A stretch of DNA of 64,000 nt from Bacillus tianshenii (GCA_020524525.2 CP129018.1:1616115-1680114); one strand, 5' to 3'; positions 8,989-18,445 are shown, counted from the first letter of the stretch. The notes: generated by a model from the letters alone, not told the origin. Made by a program: numbers and translations.

Positions 8989-10176
8989 TTAATTAACCGC
9001 ATTTTCAATAATGGTTATTTCCTTCTGAATTCTTTCTCCCCACGCTAGAAATACTTCTTTAGATGTTAAGCTTGCTTCACTTTTGAGTGAATGAACCAAT
9101 TTTTCATTTTGTATTAGCTCTGCTATCACTTGCTGTCCTTCGTCCATGTTATTTACAAGAAATCCATTTTTTCCATTTTTTAGCACGTTATCTGTACTAT
9201 GATCATTAAGAGTTAAAATTACGCCGCCATTAGTTAAAGCTTCAATAAGGACATTTCCTAAGTTTGAAAGCCGATAAAATGATAACACCGCTAATGAATT
9301 TCGGTAATAGTAGTTTAATTGTCTTTGGTTCAATGTTCCTACATATTGAACATACTTATCTAAGCCTAACTTTCGAACTTTCTCTTGTAGCTCTTCCCAA
9401 TAGGCTTCTTCTTTAATATGACCTGCAAAATGTAAATACACATCATCATTTCCGTGTTCATGCACTCGTTTTAAAAGTTCAATCGCTTTATGTTGTTGTT
9501 TCCAACGTGCAATCCTTGCTGGAAAGAAGAGAACTTTATCAGGTAATCTGAATTGTTTTTCTTCCATTTGCTTATGAATAACTGCTTTATCAACCCCGTT
9601 TAACCAAAAGTAAAAATTATAATTTGGTTTAGGGTTCATCATTTTTCTAACATAATCACCTCGTGTACCATCATTGGTTATTAATAAAAATTCCTTATTT
9701 AACCTATATGCTAACGATTCTAAAGGATGCTTTAACATCACTTTAAATTTTCCCTGTTTTTCTAATCTTTCAGCAAAAAACGTTCCGTATAGTCTCAAAC
9801 CGCAAGGAATACGCATCATATTTGCGGCTATATTTCCAAACGTGCCAAAACTACCGTGACAATAAACAAAATCGTACTTTTTTTGTTTCATAACCTTTAT
9901 AAGCTGAGATAATATTTTGCTAGAGTTCGTACCTCTCTCGAATCCTTTTAATTTTAAAGGATGAAGATAAAAGTCACTTTTTATCAGCCATTCAACTTGA
10001 ATGTTTAAGTTGAGGTGACTTTCTGTTATCCCAATAAAAAAATCTACTTGATGTCCTGCCTGAATAAGTCCTTGCAGAGGTTTGATAAATGCAGGCATTC
10101 CTTTTGATTCACTATTGCCTTCAACAATTAAATCACGAAAGCCACTCCATAACGGGGTTACATATAATATCCTCAT
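8989..10176 (-). CDS. Glycosyltransferase (GT4-like, GT-B fold)
   Basis: 395 residues from the preferred start. I chose the ATG at 10176 (MRILYVTPLWSGF) because GAGAGG sits six bases upstream; the longer frame to 10194 has no ribosome binding site. Family features: FVYCHGSFGTFGNIAANMM, RIARWKQQHKAIELLKRV (about 228-245), VQYVGTLNQRQLNYYYR (about 283) and a donor-site segment SNLGNVLIEALTNGGVILTL (about 310). It is more divergent than its two GT4 neighbours. It probably acts on the cytoplasmic side of the membrane in repeat-unit assembly; sugar specificity is unknown. Confidence 0.8.
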   Translation of the reverse strand: MRILYVTPLWSGFRDLIVEGNSESKGMPAFIKPLQGLIQAGHQVDFFIGITESHLNLNIQVEWLIKSDFYLHPLKLKGFERGTNSSKILSQLIKVMKQKKYDFVYCHGSFGTFGNIAANMMRIPCGLRLYGTFFAERLEKQGKFKVMLKHPLESLAYRLNKEFLLITNDGTRGDYVRKMMNPKPNYNFYFWLNGVDKAVIHKQMEEKQFRLPDKVLFFPARIARWKQQHKAIELLKRVHEHGNDDVYLHFAGHIKEEAYWEELQEKVRKLGLDKYVQYVGTLNQRQLNYYYRNSLAVLSFYRLSNLGNVLIEALTNGGVILTLNDHSTDNVLKNGKNGFLVNNMDEGQQVIAELIQNEKLVHSLKSEASLTSKEVFLAWGERIQKEITIIENAVN

Positions 10177-10232
10177 ATTTCGCCTCTCAACCATTCATTT
10201 CTATTTAAATAAACTTACACCAAAATTCAATA

Positions 10233-11555
10233 TTATAAGGAATATAACTTTCCATGAGATTCTTTCTTCAACACATTTTTTGTATCAAAGATAACTTGGG
10301 CATGGTTTGTAATCATCCTTATGTCCATAATGCTGTGATCAGTTGTAATCAGTGTTAAATCTGCCTCTTGTAGCAACGTTACATCCAGCTCATTGTGAGT
10401 ATCTACCCATTCACCTGCTAATTTAAATCTATTCACATAAGGATCAACAACGCTCCATTCCGTACCTGCATCACTTAATAATTCCAGAATTGGGATAACA
10501 GGGGACTCACGCCAATCATCGATATCCTTTTTATATGCCACACCAAGCACAAGAATTTTTGAGCCATTTAATGCTTTTCCTTCTTTATTGAGAATATGCA
10601 TCATACGGTTAACAACAAACTCTGGCATACTGTTATTAATTTCACCAGCAGTTTCAATTAATCGGGTGTGATAATTATATTCCCTTGCTTTCCAAGTTAA
10701 ATACCATGGGTCAATCGGAATACAATGCCCGCCTACACCTGGTCCTGGATAAAAAGGCATAAATCCATATGGCTTTGTAGCTGCGGCATCAATAACTTCC
10801 CAAACGTTAATTCCCATTTTATTGCAAAGGATTGCCATCTCATTTGCAAGTGCAATATTAATATTTCGAAATGTGTTTTCAAGAATTTTTTCCATTTCTG
10901 CTACTGCTGGACTACTTACTTCATGTACCTCTCCTTTAAGAACATTACGATACATTGCTGCTGCTACTTCTGTGCACGTGGCGGTTACTCCCCCAACAAC
11001 TTTTGGAGTGTTCTTCGTCTTGAAGAATTGATTTCCGGGGTCGACACGTTCTGGAGAATAGGCAATAAAGAAATCTTCCCCACACGTTAAACCGGTTGAT
11101 TCAAAAATAGGCTTTAACACCTCTTCTGTTGTCCCAGGATATGTTGTACTTTCTAATACAACTAACATCCCTTTATGTAAATATTTCGAAATTTCTGTTG
11201 CTGAACTTACAACATATGACGTATCGGGCTGCTTATAGATATCGAGTGGTGTCGGAACACAAATCGCAACCGCATCAACCTGTGAAACTTTTGAGTAATC
11301 TGTTGTTGCTTGAAAGTTTCCTGTCTCTACTAGTTCAGCTAACTCCTCATCTACAACATCGCCAATATAATTCACACCTTGATTAACCATATCGACCCGT
11401 TTTTGTTGGATATCGAATCCAATAACTTGATAGCCTGCCTTTGCCTTTTCGACCGCTAATGGCAAACCAACATACCCTAACCCAACTACTCCAATAATTG
11501 CCTCTTTTTCTCTTAATTTACATAATAATTGGTCTGCAAAAGAAATGGTCTTCAT
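10233..11555 (-). CDS. wbpA: UDP-N-acetylglucosamine 6-dehydrogenase (WbpA-like, UDP-sugar dehydrogenase family)
   Basis: 440 residues from the ATG at 11555, chosen because AAGGGGGA lies four bases before it; the longer frame has no such site. Domains: N-terminal Rossmann with GVVGLGYVGLPLAVEKAKAG, a central helix region containing FRNINIALANEMAI, and a C-terminal UDP-binding domain with GVAYKKDIDDWRESP. Catalytic cysteine is in GPGVGGHCIPIDPWYLTWKA, whose extended form (YGFMPFYPGPG... PIDPWYLTWKARE) resembles WbpA (UDP-GlcNAc to UDP-GlcNAcA) more than WecC. Together with the next gene upstream it forms the WbpA-WbpB pair of the acetamido-mannuronate pathway. WecC activity (UDP-ManNAcA) remains possible. 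Confidence 0.82.
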   Translation of the reverse strand: MKTISFADQLLCKLREKEAIIGVVGLGYVGLPLAVEKAKAGYQVIGFDIQQKRVDMVNQGVNYIGDVVDEELAELVETGNFQATTDYSKVSQVDAVAICVPTPLDIYKQPDTSYVVSSATEISKYLHKGMLVVLESTTYPGTTEEVLKPIFESTGLTCGEDFFIAYSPERVDPGNQFFKTKNTPKVVGGVTATCTEVAAAMYRNVLKGEVHEVSSPAVAEMEKILENTFRNINIALANEMAILCNKMGINVWEVIDAAATKPYGFMPFYPGPGVGGHCIPIDPWYLTWKAREYNYHTRLIETAGEINNSMPEFVVNRMMHILNKEGKALNGSKILVLGVAYKKDIDDWRESPVIPILELLSDAGTEWSVVDPYVNRFKLAGEWVDTHNELDVTLLQEADLTLITTDHSIMDIRMITNHAQVIFDTKNVLKKESHGKLYSL

Positions 11556-11597
11556 ATTGTCCCCCTTAAAATGAATATCCATCTAGAATTTTGTATC

Positions 11598-12614
11598 TTA
11601 TGAAATAAGTACACGTTCATTAGATTGGGCAGATTGATATAGTGCCAAGACAAGTTCCAATGCCTTCCTTCCATCTGTTCCTGTAATAATTGGTTCTCTA
11701 CTATCCTCTATTGCATGTACCATATCTTCAATTATCCATTGATGACCTGGTTTTCCAAATGGGTCCTTTTGGATGGTCTGTTTAAGGTGACTTACTTCTT
11801 CTTCACTCATTGATGCCAAATTCCAATGTTCAATGAGATTGGCAGTTGTTCCACCAATTTTTACAGTACCAGTCTCACCAAAGATACTTAACGTTTCTTC
11901 TAAATTTGTTGGATAAATTGTCGTAGCTGCTTCTATTACGCCAAGTGCACCATTTTTAAACTTTGTGACACCTACTGATACATCTTCTGCCTCTATCATA
12001 CGTAAGCGGGTAGCGTCCATACTAAACACTTCTTGTACGTCCCCAATTAACCACAAAATTAAATCAAGATTATGAATAGCTTGGTTCATCAACACCCCAC
12101 CATCAAGATTTTTTGTTCCTCGCCAGTCTGCTTGATCAAAATAAGCTTGATTGCGATTCCATCTGACAGTTGCATTTACATGACTAATTTTTCCAAGTAA
12201 TTTCTTCTCAAGTACTTTTTTTAATTCAATAATCGCAGGCCGAAATCGATTCGGATGAACGACAGCTAGCTTTACTCCGTATTCATTACATGTATTAATC
12301 ATACGATCAGCATCAGTAAGGGTTAACGCCATTGGCTTCTCTACAACAATGTGTTTTTTTGTTTTTGCTACTTCTATTGCTATTGGTGCGTGAGTACCGC
12401 TCGGTGTACAAATGTTTACGACCTCTACCTCTTGATTGTCTAAAAGAGCTTCTAATTCTGTGTATGCTTTTGCACCAAATTCTTTCGTGAAAAATTCCAT
12501 ATTTTGATGAACTTTATCACATACAGCAACTAGTTTTGCTCCTTCGCATTTTTCAATCGCTTCAGCATGCTTTTTAGCAATATGTCCACACCCAACAATG
12601 GCAAAATTAACCAT
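11598..12614 (-). CDS. Gfo/Idh/MocA oxidoreductase, WlbA/WbpB-like
   Basis: 338 residues. N-terminal NAD-binding fold FAIVGCGHIAKKHAEAI, then the catalytic EKPMALTLTDAD (about 92-103) and a C-terminal alpha/beta domain. The segment RWNRNQAYFDQADWRGT followed by LDGGVLMNQAIHNLDLILWL (about 151-189) is the signature I associate with WlbA/WbpB, which oxidise the 3-hydroxyl of UDP-GlcNAcA. The product would be the substrate of the DegT aminotransferase encoded four genes downstream. GGAGGGAAATAA precedes the ATG. Substrate assignment is inference from family resemblance and operon content. Confidence 0.82.
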   Translation of the reverse strand: MVNFAIVGCGHIAKKHAEAIEKCEGAKLVAVCDKVHQNMEFFTKEFGAKAYTELEALLDNQEVEVVNICTPSGTHAPIAIEVAKTKKHIVVEKPMALTLTDADRMINTCNEYGVKLAVVHPNRFRPAIIELKKVLEKKLLGKISHVNATVRWNRNQAYFDQADWRGTKNLDGGVLMNQAIHNLDLILWLIGDVQEVFSMDATRLRMIEAEDVSVGVTKFKNGALGVIEAATTIYPTNLEETLSIFGETGTVKIGGTTANLIEHWNLASMSEEEVSHLKQTIQKDPFGKPGHQWIIEDMVHAIEDSREPIITGTDGRKALELVLALYQSAQSNERVLIS

Positions 12615-12683
12615 TTATTTCCCTCCTTGCGTTCGCTTCTAATTGTTAATTGACATGTAATAATTAACCTAAAGAGTATTTCA

Positions 12684-13844
12684 CTACATAGATAGCAAAC
12701 TTTCATAACATTGTCTTATTTGCTTAACTACTGCTTTTTCACTAAACCTTGCTTCACAATCCTTTCTAATCATCTCACTGTCATACAGGTGAAAATTATC
12801 TTTTAAATACGTTAATGCATTCTGTAATTCATCTACACTCTCATTTTTCACTAAAATTCCAACTGTTTCATTTACAATCATTTCTGGGCCTCCACAAGCT
12901 GTCGCAATAATGGGTTTTCCGCAAGCTAAGGCTTCAATATAAACGATTCCAAATGTTTCATAACGACTAGCTAATACAAAAGCATGACATTGACCCATTT
13001 GTTGTATGACCTGCTCACGAGACAGAGAACCTAGAAAAATAATTTGGTTGTGCATATCTAATTCATTAACGAGATTCTCTAACTTTATTCTTTCCTTTCC
13101 ATCCCCACCAATTACTAATTCCACATTCTCACCTTTAAATGCTGTGGCAAATGCTCTTATTAGGAGGTCCATTCCCTTGTTATAAGTTAAAAAAGCAACA
13201 GACAAAAAGCGAAAGGGAGAATTTTGGGTTTTTAAATTAGTATTGTCCTCTCGTTTAAAAACATCGACATTCACAATATTAGGTATAACATCTATTGGAA
13301 CTCCATTTGTAATCCTTCTCATATCTTTTTTTAGAGTCGGACTAACTGCAATGAGCTTACCTGTTGACTTGAAAGCCTTTGTTATTAACTTCTCTTGATA
13401 AGGATTCAGTGATTTCCTTCCAATTGATGAAGAATGTTCGGTAATTACAAATGGTATATTCTCTTCTTTTGCAAGCTTGGCTGCTACTATTCCTGCCCAG
13501 TTACAAGCATGGGCATGAATAATATCTGGCTTTCCATATGTTTGGACAGCTAATGAATAAATTTTCTTTAAGCGAAGATAACGAATAAAATACGGTACAT
13601 ACGGGACTCCAAGGAAATAGTTGTAACCATTGTAACGAAAGGTATTAAGAATCCCTTCTCTGTTGAAAACAACTCCTTTCCCCTCTTTGTATTTTCCTAA
13701 GCGCTTGATACTCCACATATCTGTATACAACACAGTGACATCCATCCCATGTCTTTGAAGAGCTTGAGCTTGCTCTTGAAAAAAAACTCCTCTAATTGGC
13801 TTAGACTTGATTGGATACCATGAAGGTACGATAAAAACACGCAT
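12684..13844 (-). CDS. Glycosyltransferase family 4 (GT-B)
   Basis: 386 residues. N-terminal VPSWYPIKSKPIRGVFFQEQAQAL, acceptor-domain HAHACNWAGIVAAKLA (about 110) and ITEHSSSIGRK (about 131), then a donor domain with FLSVAFLTYNKGMDLLIRAF (about 206), LVIGGDGKERIKLENL (about 234) and the EX7E-like FVLASRYETFGIVYIEALAC (about 284-303). One of three GT-B enzymes of the operon. It lies 3 bp after the flippase gene. Confidence 0.88.
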   Translation of the reverse strand: MRVFIVPSWYPIKSKPIRGVFFQEQAQALQRHGMDVTVLYTDMWSIKRLGKYKEGKGVVFNREGILNTFRYNGYNYFLGVPYVPYFIRYLRLKKIYSLAVQTYGKPDIIHAHACNWAGIVAAKLAKEENIPFVITEHSSSIGRKSLNPYQEKLITKAFKSTGKLIAVSPTLKKDMRRITNGVPIDVIPNIVNVDVFKREDNTNLKTQNSPFRFLSVAFLTYNKGMDLLIRAFATAFKGENVELVIGGDGKERIKLENLVNELDMHNQIIFLGSLSREQVIQQMGQCHAFVLASRYETFGIVYIEALACGKPIIATACGGPEMIVNETVGILVKNESVDELQNALTYLKDNFHLYDSEMIRKDCEARFSEKAVVKQIRQCYESLLSM

Positions 13845-13847
13845 TAT

Positions 13848-15185
13848 CTATGACGCCCTTCTTATTTTCGGTTTTAGTTTTAACAAATAGTTTTGATAGG
13901 CTTTCAGGTCTTTTTGGTTAACTAAAAGAAAAGTATGGATTGGTTTACCTGTTATTTTTTTAAAAATCACTAACTTAATGACCCAATCCATGCTATATGT
14001 TATGGAAGTGGCAATCGCCGCTCCATAAATACCTAGAATTGGAACTAGAATAATGTTTAAAAGAAGATTTGAGGTAACTGTTAAGATAGCTACATACATA
14101 TTAATTTCTGGTTTTCCTCTGCCTGCAAGATCATTTGAAATTACTTTTACCGAGGAACCAAGAACAATCCCAAGGACAAGGAATTTTAATACTTGTGAAC
14201 TCTGCTGATATTCTTCTCCGAACAATAATAAAATAAAAATATCTGATAATAAGATAAGTGCAACTCCAACTAAAATCGCTAAAAATAAGATGTTCCTATT
14301 CACCATTGATGTTAGTTCATTTCTTTCTTCTTCATTTGTAATGGAAGATATTTTTGGAAACAGCACACTTGACACTGCCTCTGAAACAACCCAAATCTTT
14401 TCAGTTATACTCACTGCCACAACATAGAACCCAACAGCTAACGGGCCTAAAAAAAATGAAATAACAAATAAATCTGCACGATAATTTAGGAATGCCATAA
14501 TATTGCTAAGATGAGCTTTCAATCCAAATGTTAAAGATGATTTTAGATAAACTGTTGATAGTTTTCCGTTCAACAAACTAAAATCATATTTTTGTTTCAG
14601 TAGGCTGAAGGTTAGGATTAAAGTAAGAACATGCCCAAATGCATATGAAAGAAGGGCAGCTTTCAAACCTAGAGAAAAAATAATTAACGTAATGAAAACT
14701 AATAAAAAATTTCCAAGTTGTCCAATTAAGATAATAGAATTGAATGATTTAAAATCTTGCATTCCATGAAAAATCGCATTTAAAAATTTTTTTAAAAATA
14801 AAATAGGGATAAGAGACAGCATAGTGAACAAATAGGTTTCGGAAGCACCTGGAAACAATTCAGTTGAAAAAAATGCGATTACAATAAAACCAATTAAAGC
14901 AGAAAAAGCACTTAAATAGACAGCCAGCAGAATATTCGTTTTGATAATATCTTGTAAGTTATATTGAGCTTTACCAATGTAGTAAACTGACGATACACCA
15001 ACGCCCATATTTAAGAAGGTTGCTAACATTGTTGGCAATAAAATAATTAACGCATATAAGCCTTGTCGTTCTGGACCGAGCGTTCTTGCGATAATAATTG
15101 TTAACCCTAAACCTAGTAATATCCCAATGACTTGACGGCTTAATGTTAAAAGAATATTCTTAAAAAACATCTTATTTGTAGTCAT
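13848..15185 (-). CDS. Polysaccharide flippase (Wzx/RfbX family, MOP superfamily)
   Basis: 445 residues with about 12-14 TM segments. N-terminal SRQVIGILLGLGLTIIIARTLGPERQG is the polysaccharide_synt signature, and a second typical stretch is near residue 225 (LNYRADLFVISFFLGPLAVG). It would flip the undecaprenyl-linked repeat unit to the outer face for Wzy polymerisation. The C-terminal tail is basic. It is the first structural gene after the regulator, 56 bp downstream of it. Confidence 0.9.
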   Translation of the reverse strand: MTTNKMFFKNILLTLSRQVIGILLGLGLTIIIARTLGPERQGLYALIILLPTMLATFLNMGVGVSSVYYIGKAQYNLQDIIKTNILLAVYLSAFSALIGFIVIAFFSTELFPGASETYLFTMLSLIPILFLKKFLNAIFHGMQDFKSFNSIILIGQLGNFLLVFITLIIFSLGLKAALLSYAFGHVLTLILTFSLLKQKYDFSLLNGKLSTVYLKSSLTFGLKAHLSNIMAFLNYRADLFVISFFLGPLAVGFYVVAVSITEKIWVVSEAVSSVLFPKISSITNEEERNELTSMVNRNILFLAILVGVALILLSDIFILLLFGEEYQQSSQVLKFLVLGIVLGSSVKVISNDLAGRGKPEINMYVAILTVTSNLLLNIILVPILGIYGAAIATSITYSMDWVIKLVIFKKITGKPIHTFLLVNQKDLKAYQNYLLKLKPKIRRAS

Positions 15186-15241
15186 TATCCACTCTCTTTT
15201 GACAGTTTATATATTTTGTTGAGGATTTAACGTCCTATGTA

Positions 15242-15790
15242 TTATTTTATTTCATTACCCCAAATCACAAGGGCTTTTTCTTGTATAAACTTTTGCTGTA
15301 ATTTTTCAAATTCAATTTGTGATAAAACAAGTGTTCGAATCTTTCGTTCTATTAGACTTTCTGATTTATTTACTAATTTTTCAAGATATGTTTTATCTAC
15401 ATCCCCAATAACCACTAAATCAATTAATCCCGAATCAATTCCTTTTGCGTAGTCTCCAGTAATTAATGCGAGGTCTACATCTCCTAACTTTTCAACAATA
15501 CCTTCGATTAATTTATCAATTCCAATATACTTCTTTACAATGGTATGTAAATCAACAAAAAGGCTATGCTTTTTGTTTGCTTTGTAAACCTTTTTCCGAC
15601 CATCTGAGGTCGTTTCTAATAAACCTGCCTCCATTAACCGGTTTAGTTCAACACGAATAGAATTTGTTGATTCCCCTAACTCTTCCGCCAAACTACGAAG
15701 GTAGGACTCTGTGTCAGTATTTAGAAAAAACTTTAACATTAATTTAATCCTAGTTTTTGACGTGATTAAATAATCTAACAAATGTTCCAC
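15242..15790 (-). CDS. Winged-helix regulator with a nucleotidyltransferase-like C-terminal domain
   Basis: 182 residues. Residues 1-75 are an ArsR/MarR-like winged helix (SYLRSLAEELGESTNSIRVE, wing ETTSDGRKKVYKANKKH). Residues 90-182 resemble a minimal nucleotidyltransferase (LALITGDYAKGIDSGLIDLVV, about 105-125), but the usual G[GS]xxRG[TS]DxD is altered to GDYAKGIDSGLID, so catalysis is doubtful. This two-domain protein commonly heads exopolysaccharide gene clusters in Bacillaceae, here directly in front of wzx. A palindrome over its own -10 suggests autoregulation. Function in polysaccharide control is inferred from position. Confidence 0.78.
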   Translation of the reverse strand: MEHLLDYLITSKTRIKLMLKFFLNTDTESYLRSLAEELGESTNSIRVELNRLMEAGLLETTSDGRKKVYKANKKHSLFVDLHTIVKKYIGIDKLIEGIVEKLGDVDLALITGDYAKGIDSGLIDLVVIGDVDKTYLEKLVNKSESLIERKIRTLVLSQIEFEKLQQKFIQEKALVIWGNEIK

Positions 15791-15827
15791 CCTCTATAAA
15801 TATGATTAAATTAAAAATTTTTAATAC

Positions 15828-15863
15828 GAGTAATATTTTTACTCATATTCATTTTTATGTCAA
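15828..15863 (-). promoter_or_regulatory. Promoter and palindromic operator in front of the exopolysaccharide operon
   Basis: On the minus strand TTGACA (15858-15863) is followed after 16 bp by TAAAAA (15836-15841). A perfect inverted repeat GAGTAA-5-TTACTC (15828-15844) covers the -10. It is the obvious candidate operator for the winged-helix protein encoded immediately downstream. A second, weaker repeat AATAATACTATTATT lies at about 15896-15910. Confidence 0.5.
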
Positions 15864-16059
15864 TAGTCCTGTGTTTATTTTTATTTTATTACAAATAATA
15901 CTATTATTACCTATTAAATAGCACTATATTATCACTAAACATTATTGAGCATATTAAAAGGTATAATACATAGAAATATTAGAGCACCTCCATCACACCC
16001 TTTGTCGTTTCCCCGCATAAATGCTACAATTTTATAAAAACATATGATGAGGTGACATG

Positions 16060-16971
16060 ATGAATATCGTCGTTTTAGGAGCCGGCGCATTGGGGGCTTA
16101 TTTCGGGGGAAGATGGCAGGAAGCTGGACAGGAAGTACAGTTTCTTGTTCGTGAAAGACGTGCTGCCGAGTTAAAGGAAAACGGGCTTACGATACATAGT
16201 GTACAAGGTGATTATGAACTTGAAAAGTTGAACATTGTTCAGTCAGTAGATGAAATTGAAAAAGTTGATCTCGTTCTACTTGCAGTTAAAGGCTACCATT
16301 TAACAGGGACAATCCCACATTTGAAAGAGCTTGTCCATAAAGGTGCTAAAGTGCTCCCTGTATTAAATGGAATTGAGCATATTGATATTTTAAAAGAAGA
16401 GTTAGGTGAAGAAGCGGTCATTGGCGGGCTTTGCTTTATTATTGCGACTTTGAATGAAAAAGGTCATGTGTCTCATACAAGCAAACAGCATGACATCGTT
16501 TTTGGAGCTCTGCACCCATCACAGCAAGAGCTTTGCGAGGATTTAGCTGGAATTAGCGAGACTGCTAATATGATTAGTAGACATAGTGATGATATTTTAA
16601 AAGACTTATGGAAGAAATATATGTTCATTTCCGCCTTTTCTGGCGTAACTGCAGCAGGAAACTTTCCAATCGGAACCGTTCGCAACAACCCTTCAACATT
16701 CCAGTTGGCAAGCAATGTGCTTCTTGAAATGAAGCAGCTAGCAAATGTTTATGATATTCCACTATCGGATGAACATGTTGATAAAGCGACTGAACAGCTG
16801 AACAGCTTTCCGGATGAAGCAACTTCCTCGATGCATCAAGACCGACGGAAAGGATTGACACTTGAAGTCGAACATTTACATGGCGGTGCCATTCGTTTAG
16901 CGCAGAAAGCTGACCTCAAGCTTCCTTACATTGAAACATTATATGCATTAATTAAACCATACGAAAATTAA
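16060..16971 (+). CDS. panE: 2-dehydropantoate 2-reductase
   Basis: 303 residues from the second ATG at 16060: GAGGTG is five bases before it but only two bases before the ATG at 16057. N-terminal NADPH fold NIVVLGAGALGAYFGGRW, then LLAVKGYHL (about 71) with the conserved lysine, LPVLNGIEH (about 96), and the C-terminal helical domain with ILKDLWKKYMFISAFSGVTA (about 180) containing the catalytic lysine region. It reduces ketopantoate to pantoate for coenzyme A synthesis. It stands alone, convergent to nothing and followed by its own terminator. Firmicutes often carry two PanE-like proteins, so a different 2-keto acid is possible. Confidence 0.88.
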   Translation: MNIVVLGAGALGAYFGGRWQEAGQEVQFLVRERRAAELKENGLTIHSVQGDYELEKLNIVQSVDEIEKVDLVLLAVKGYHLTGTIPHLKELVHKGAKVLPVLNGIEHIDILKEELGEEAVIGGLCFIIATLNEKGHVSHTSKQHDIVFGALHPSQQELCEDLAGISETANMISRHSDDILKDLWKKYMFISAFSGVTAAGNFPIGTVRNNPSTFQLASNVLLEMKQLANVYDIPLSDEHVDKATEQLNSFPDEATSSMHQDRRKGLTLEVEHLHGGAIRLAQKADLKLPYIETLYALIKPYEN

Positions 16972-16977
16972 TTTCTT

Positions 16978-17013
16978 CCCCTTTTGCCTTTATGCTTTGG
17001 TAAAAGGGGTTTT
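16978..17013 (+). terminator. Intrinsic terminator after panE
   Basis: CCCCTTTTGCC (16978-16988) pairs with GGTAAAAGGGG (16999-17009), an 11-bp stem with one G-U pair, followed by TTTT. Confidence 0.8.
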
Positions 17014-17059
17014 AATTTGGTAAACTTTTTATGTTATTTAGATGAAAGAGGGAATGACG

Positions 17060-18121
17060 ATGGATTTTGATATACAGTTTTTATCTTTTTTCGTAGTTGA
17101 AGGAACAGAACAAGCTGATAAAACCTATAAACATTATCAAACGCTACATACAGAGGAGTATTTAAACAGTGCCTTGCAGCCTTTTTTAGATGGCGAATTA
17201 ATGAAGATCACAAAACGAAAAGTTGAAAGACATCCAAAATCACCTCAAGCACCGACAAAAATCGGCCGTTTTATCGTTGAGGAAGGGTACAATTTTGACA
17301 CAAACCCAAACTTTAACCAATTTAACCGTGTTCGAGAGGCACAAACTAAAGAAGCATTCGAGCAGGCAAGTGTTGAGCTAGTCAAAGCTTACATGGATAC
17401 GAGCGCAATCCGTGGTGGTGCATTAATCATTGTTAGAGCCAAGCTGAACAAATACTTTGATGAGCCATTTGTTTTTCTATTAAAATGTGACTTCGAACCG
17501 AAGGTGGCTTCCATTACAGATGAACAAAGCTTGATTCATCAAGTCGAAATGGCGATTACAACAAAAAATATGAAATCAATTCAATATCCTTATATGCCTG
17601 AAGAAGGAATGGTTGAAGAAGGAGAATTGAAGATTCATCAATCCTCACATGCAAATTACTTTGAAGACTTTTTAAAGTTTGTTTCCTATGAGGAGCCGAT
17701 GCCCCACATTATGAAAAACCAAGTCATGGGGATGGTTCAACAGCATATTTCCGAAAGCTATGAAGAAAACAGTGAAGCACAATCCTCTTTCAAAAAAGAC
17801 TTAGAAGTTTGGGAAACGAGTCCTGAAAGAGAAATACGTGAACATTTAACAACTGAACAAGTGAGTGAAGCGACTTCATACCTTATTGAACAAACGCCTG
17901 ATGTCGACTTAAAAATGAAGGTTGACCATATCGCGATAAAAGCACTGTTATCAGATTTCGCTGAGCAAATTCACATTGCAAAAGTGAACGGTCGTTATGT
18001 TCTGTTGATTGAAGGTGATACGATTTCATTTGATAAACAAAGCTATTCACCGGTTGAATTTCTACGGCCTGATGAATTACATGAAGTCGTTGATAAAATT
18101 GTAAAAAAGAATCTAATGTAG
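17060..18121 (+). CDS. Conserved Bacillaceae protein of unknown function (possibly DUF3900)
   Basis: 353 residues from the ATG at 17060, chosen because GAGGG is seven bases upstream; an upstream in-frame ATG at 17042 has no good site. Cytosolic, acidic, no TM or signal segment. Visible features are YKHYQTLHTEEYLNSALQPF (about 20-39), KRKVERHPKSPQAPTKIGRF (about 52-71) and a lysine-rich C terminus ending LHEVVDKIVKKNLM. The segment GGALIIVRAKLN and later VLLIEGDTISFD give the general look of the nucleoid-associated NdpA/37K class, but I would not claim that. It is followed after 17 bp by a second unknown gene. Confidence 0.75.
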   Translation: MDFDIQFLSFFVVEGTEQADKTYKHYQTLHTEEYLNSALQPFLDGELMKITKRKVERHPKSPQAPTKIGRFIVEEGYNFDTNPNFNQFNRVREAQTKEAFEQASVELVKAYMDTSAIRGGALIIVRAKLNKYFDEPFVFLLKCDFEPKVASITDEQSLIHQVEMAITTKNMKSIQYPYMPEEGMVEEGELKIHQSSHANYFEDFLKFVSYEEPMPHIMKNQVMGMVQQHISESYEENSEAQSSFKKDLEVWETSPEREIREHLTTEQVSEATSYLIEQTPDVDLKMKVDHIAIKALLSDFAEQIHIAKVNGRYVLLIEGDTISFDKQSYSPVEFLRPDELHEVVDKIVKKNLM

Positions 18122-18138
18122 AAGTGAGGTGAGAAGCC

Positions 18139-18441
18139 ATGACAGAAGACATACATCAAAAGTTAACCATCGTTCTCGAAGACTGGACAATGATGCAAAA
18201 GACTTCAGGTGATGAAGGTGCAGAATGGGCAGAACGGTTTGAGAAGCATTTCTACGAGTGGATTGAAGAATTGAAAGCAGCATGGCATAGTCTTGATGAT
18301 AGACCTAAGACAATTGAAGATGCTGAATCACTCCCTGAGATTGAGGAGTTAATCGATCGTTTACCAGGCCCGCTACAGTTAAACTTTTTAACAGAGCTTG
18401 AAGAGATTGTCGAAGGGGAAGAATCCCTCAGATATGACTAA
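18139..18441 (+). CDS. Small acidic protein of unknown function
   Basis: 100 residues, preceded by GTGAGGTGAG about six bases before the ATG. It is strongly acidic, aromatic-rich (WTMM, WAERFEKHFYEWIEELKAAW) and predicted helical, with no signal or TM segment. It lies 17 bp after the preceding unknown gene and shares its terminator, so the two probably work together. I do not recognise the family. Confidence 0.7.
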   Translation: MTEDIHQKLTIVLEDWTMMQKTSGDEGAEWAERFEKHFYEWIEELKAAWHSLDDRPKTIEDAESLPEIEELIDRLPGPLQLNFLTELEEIVEGEESLRYD

Positions 18442-18445
18442 TGTA

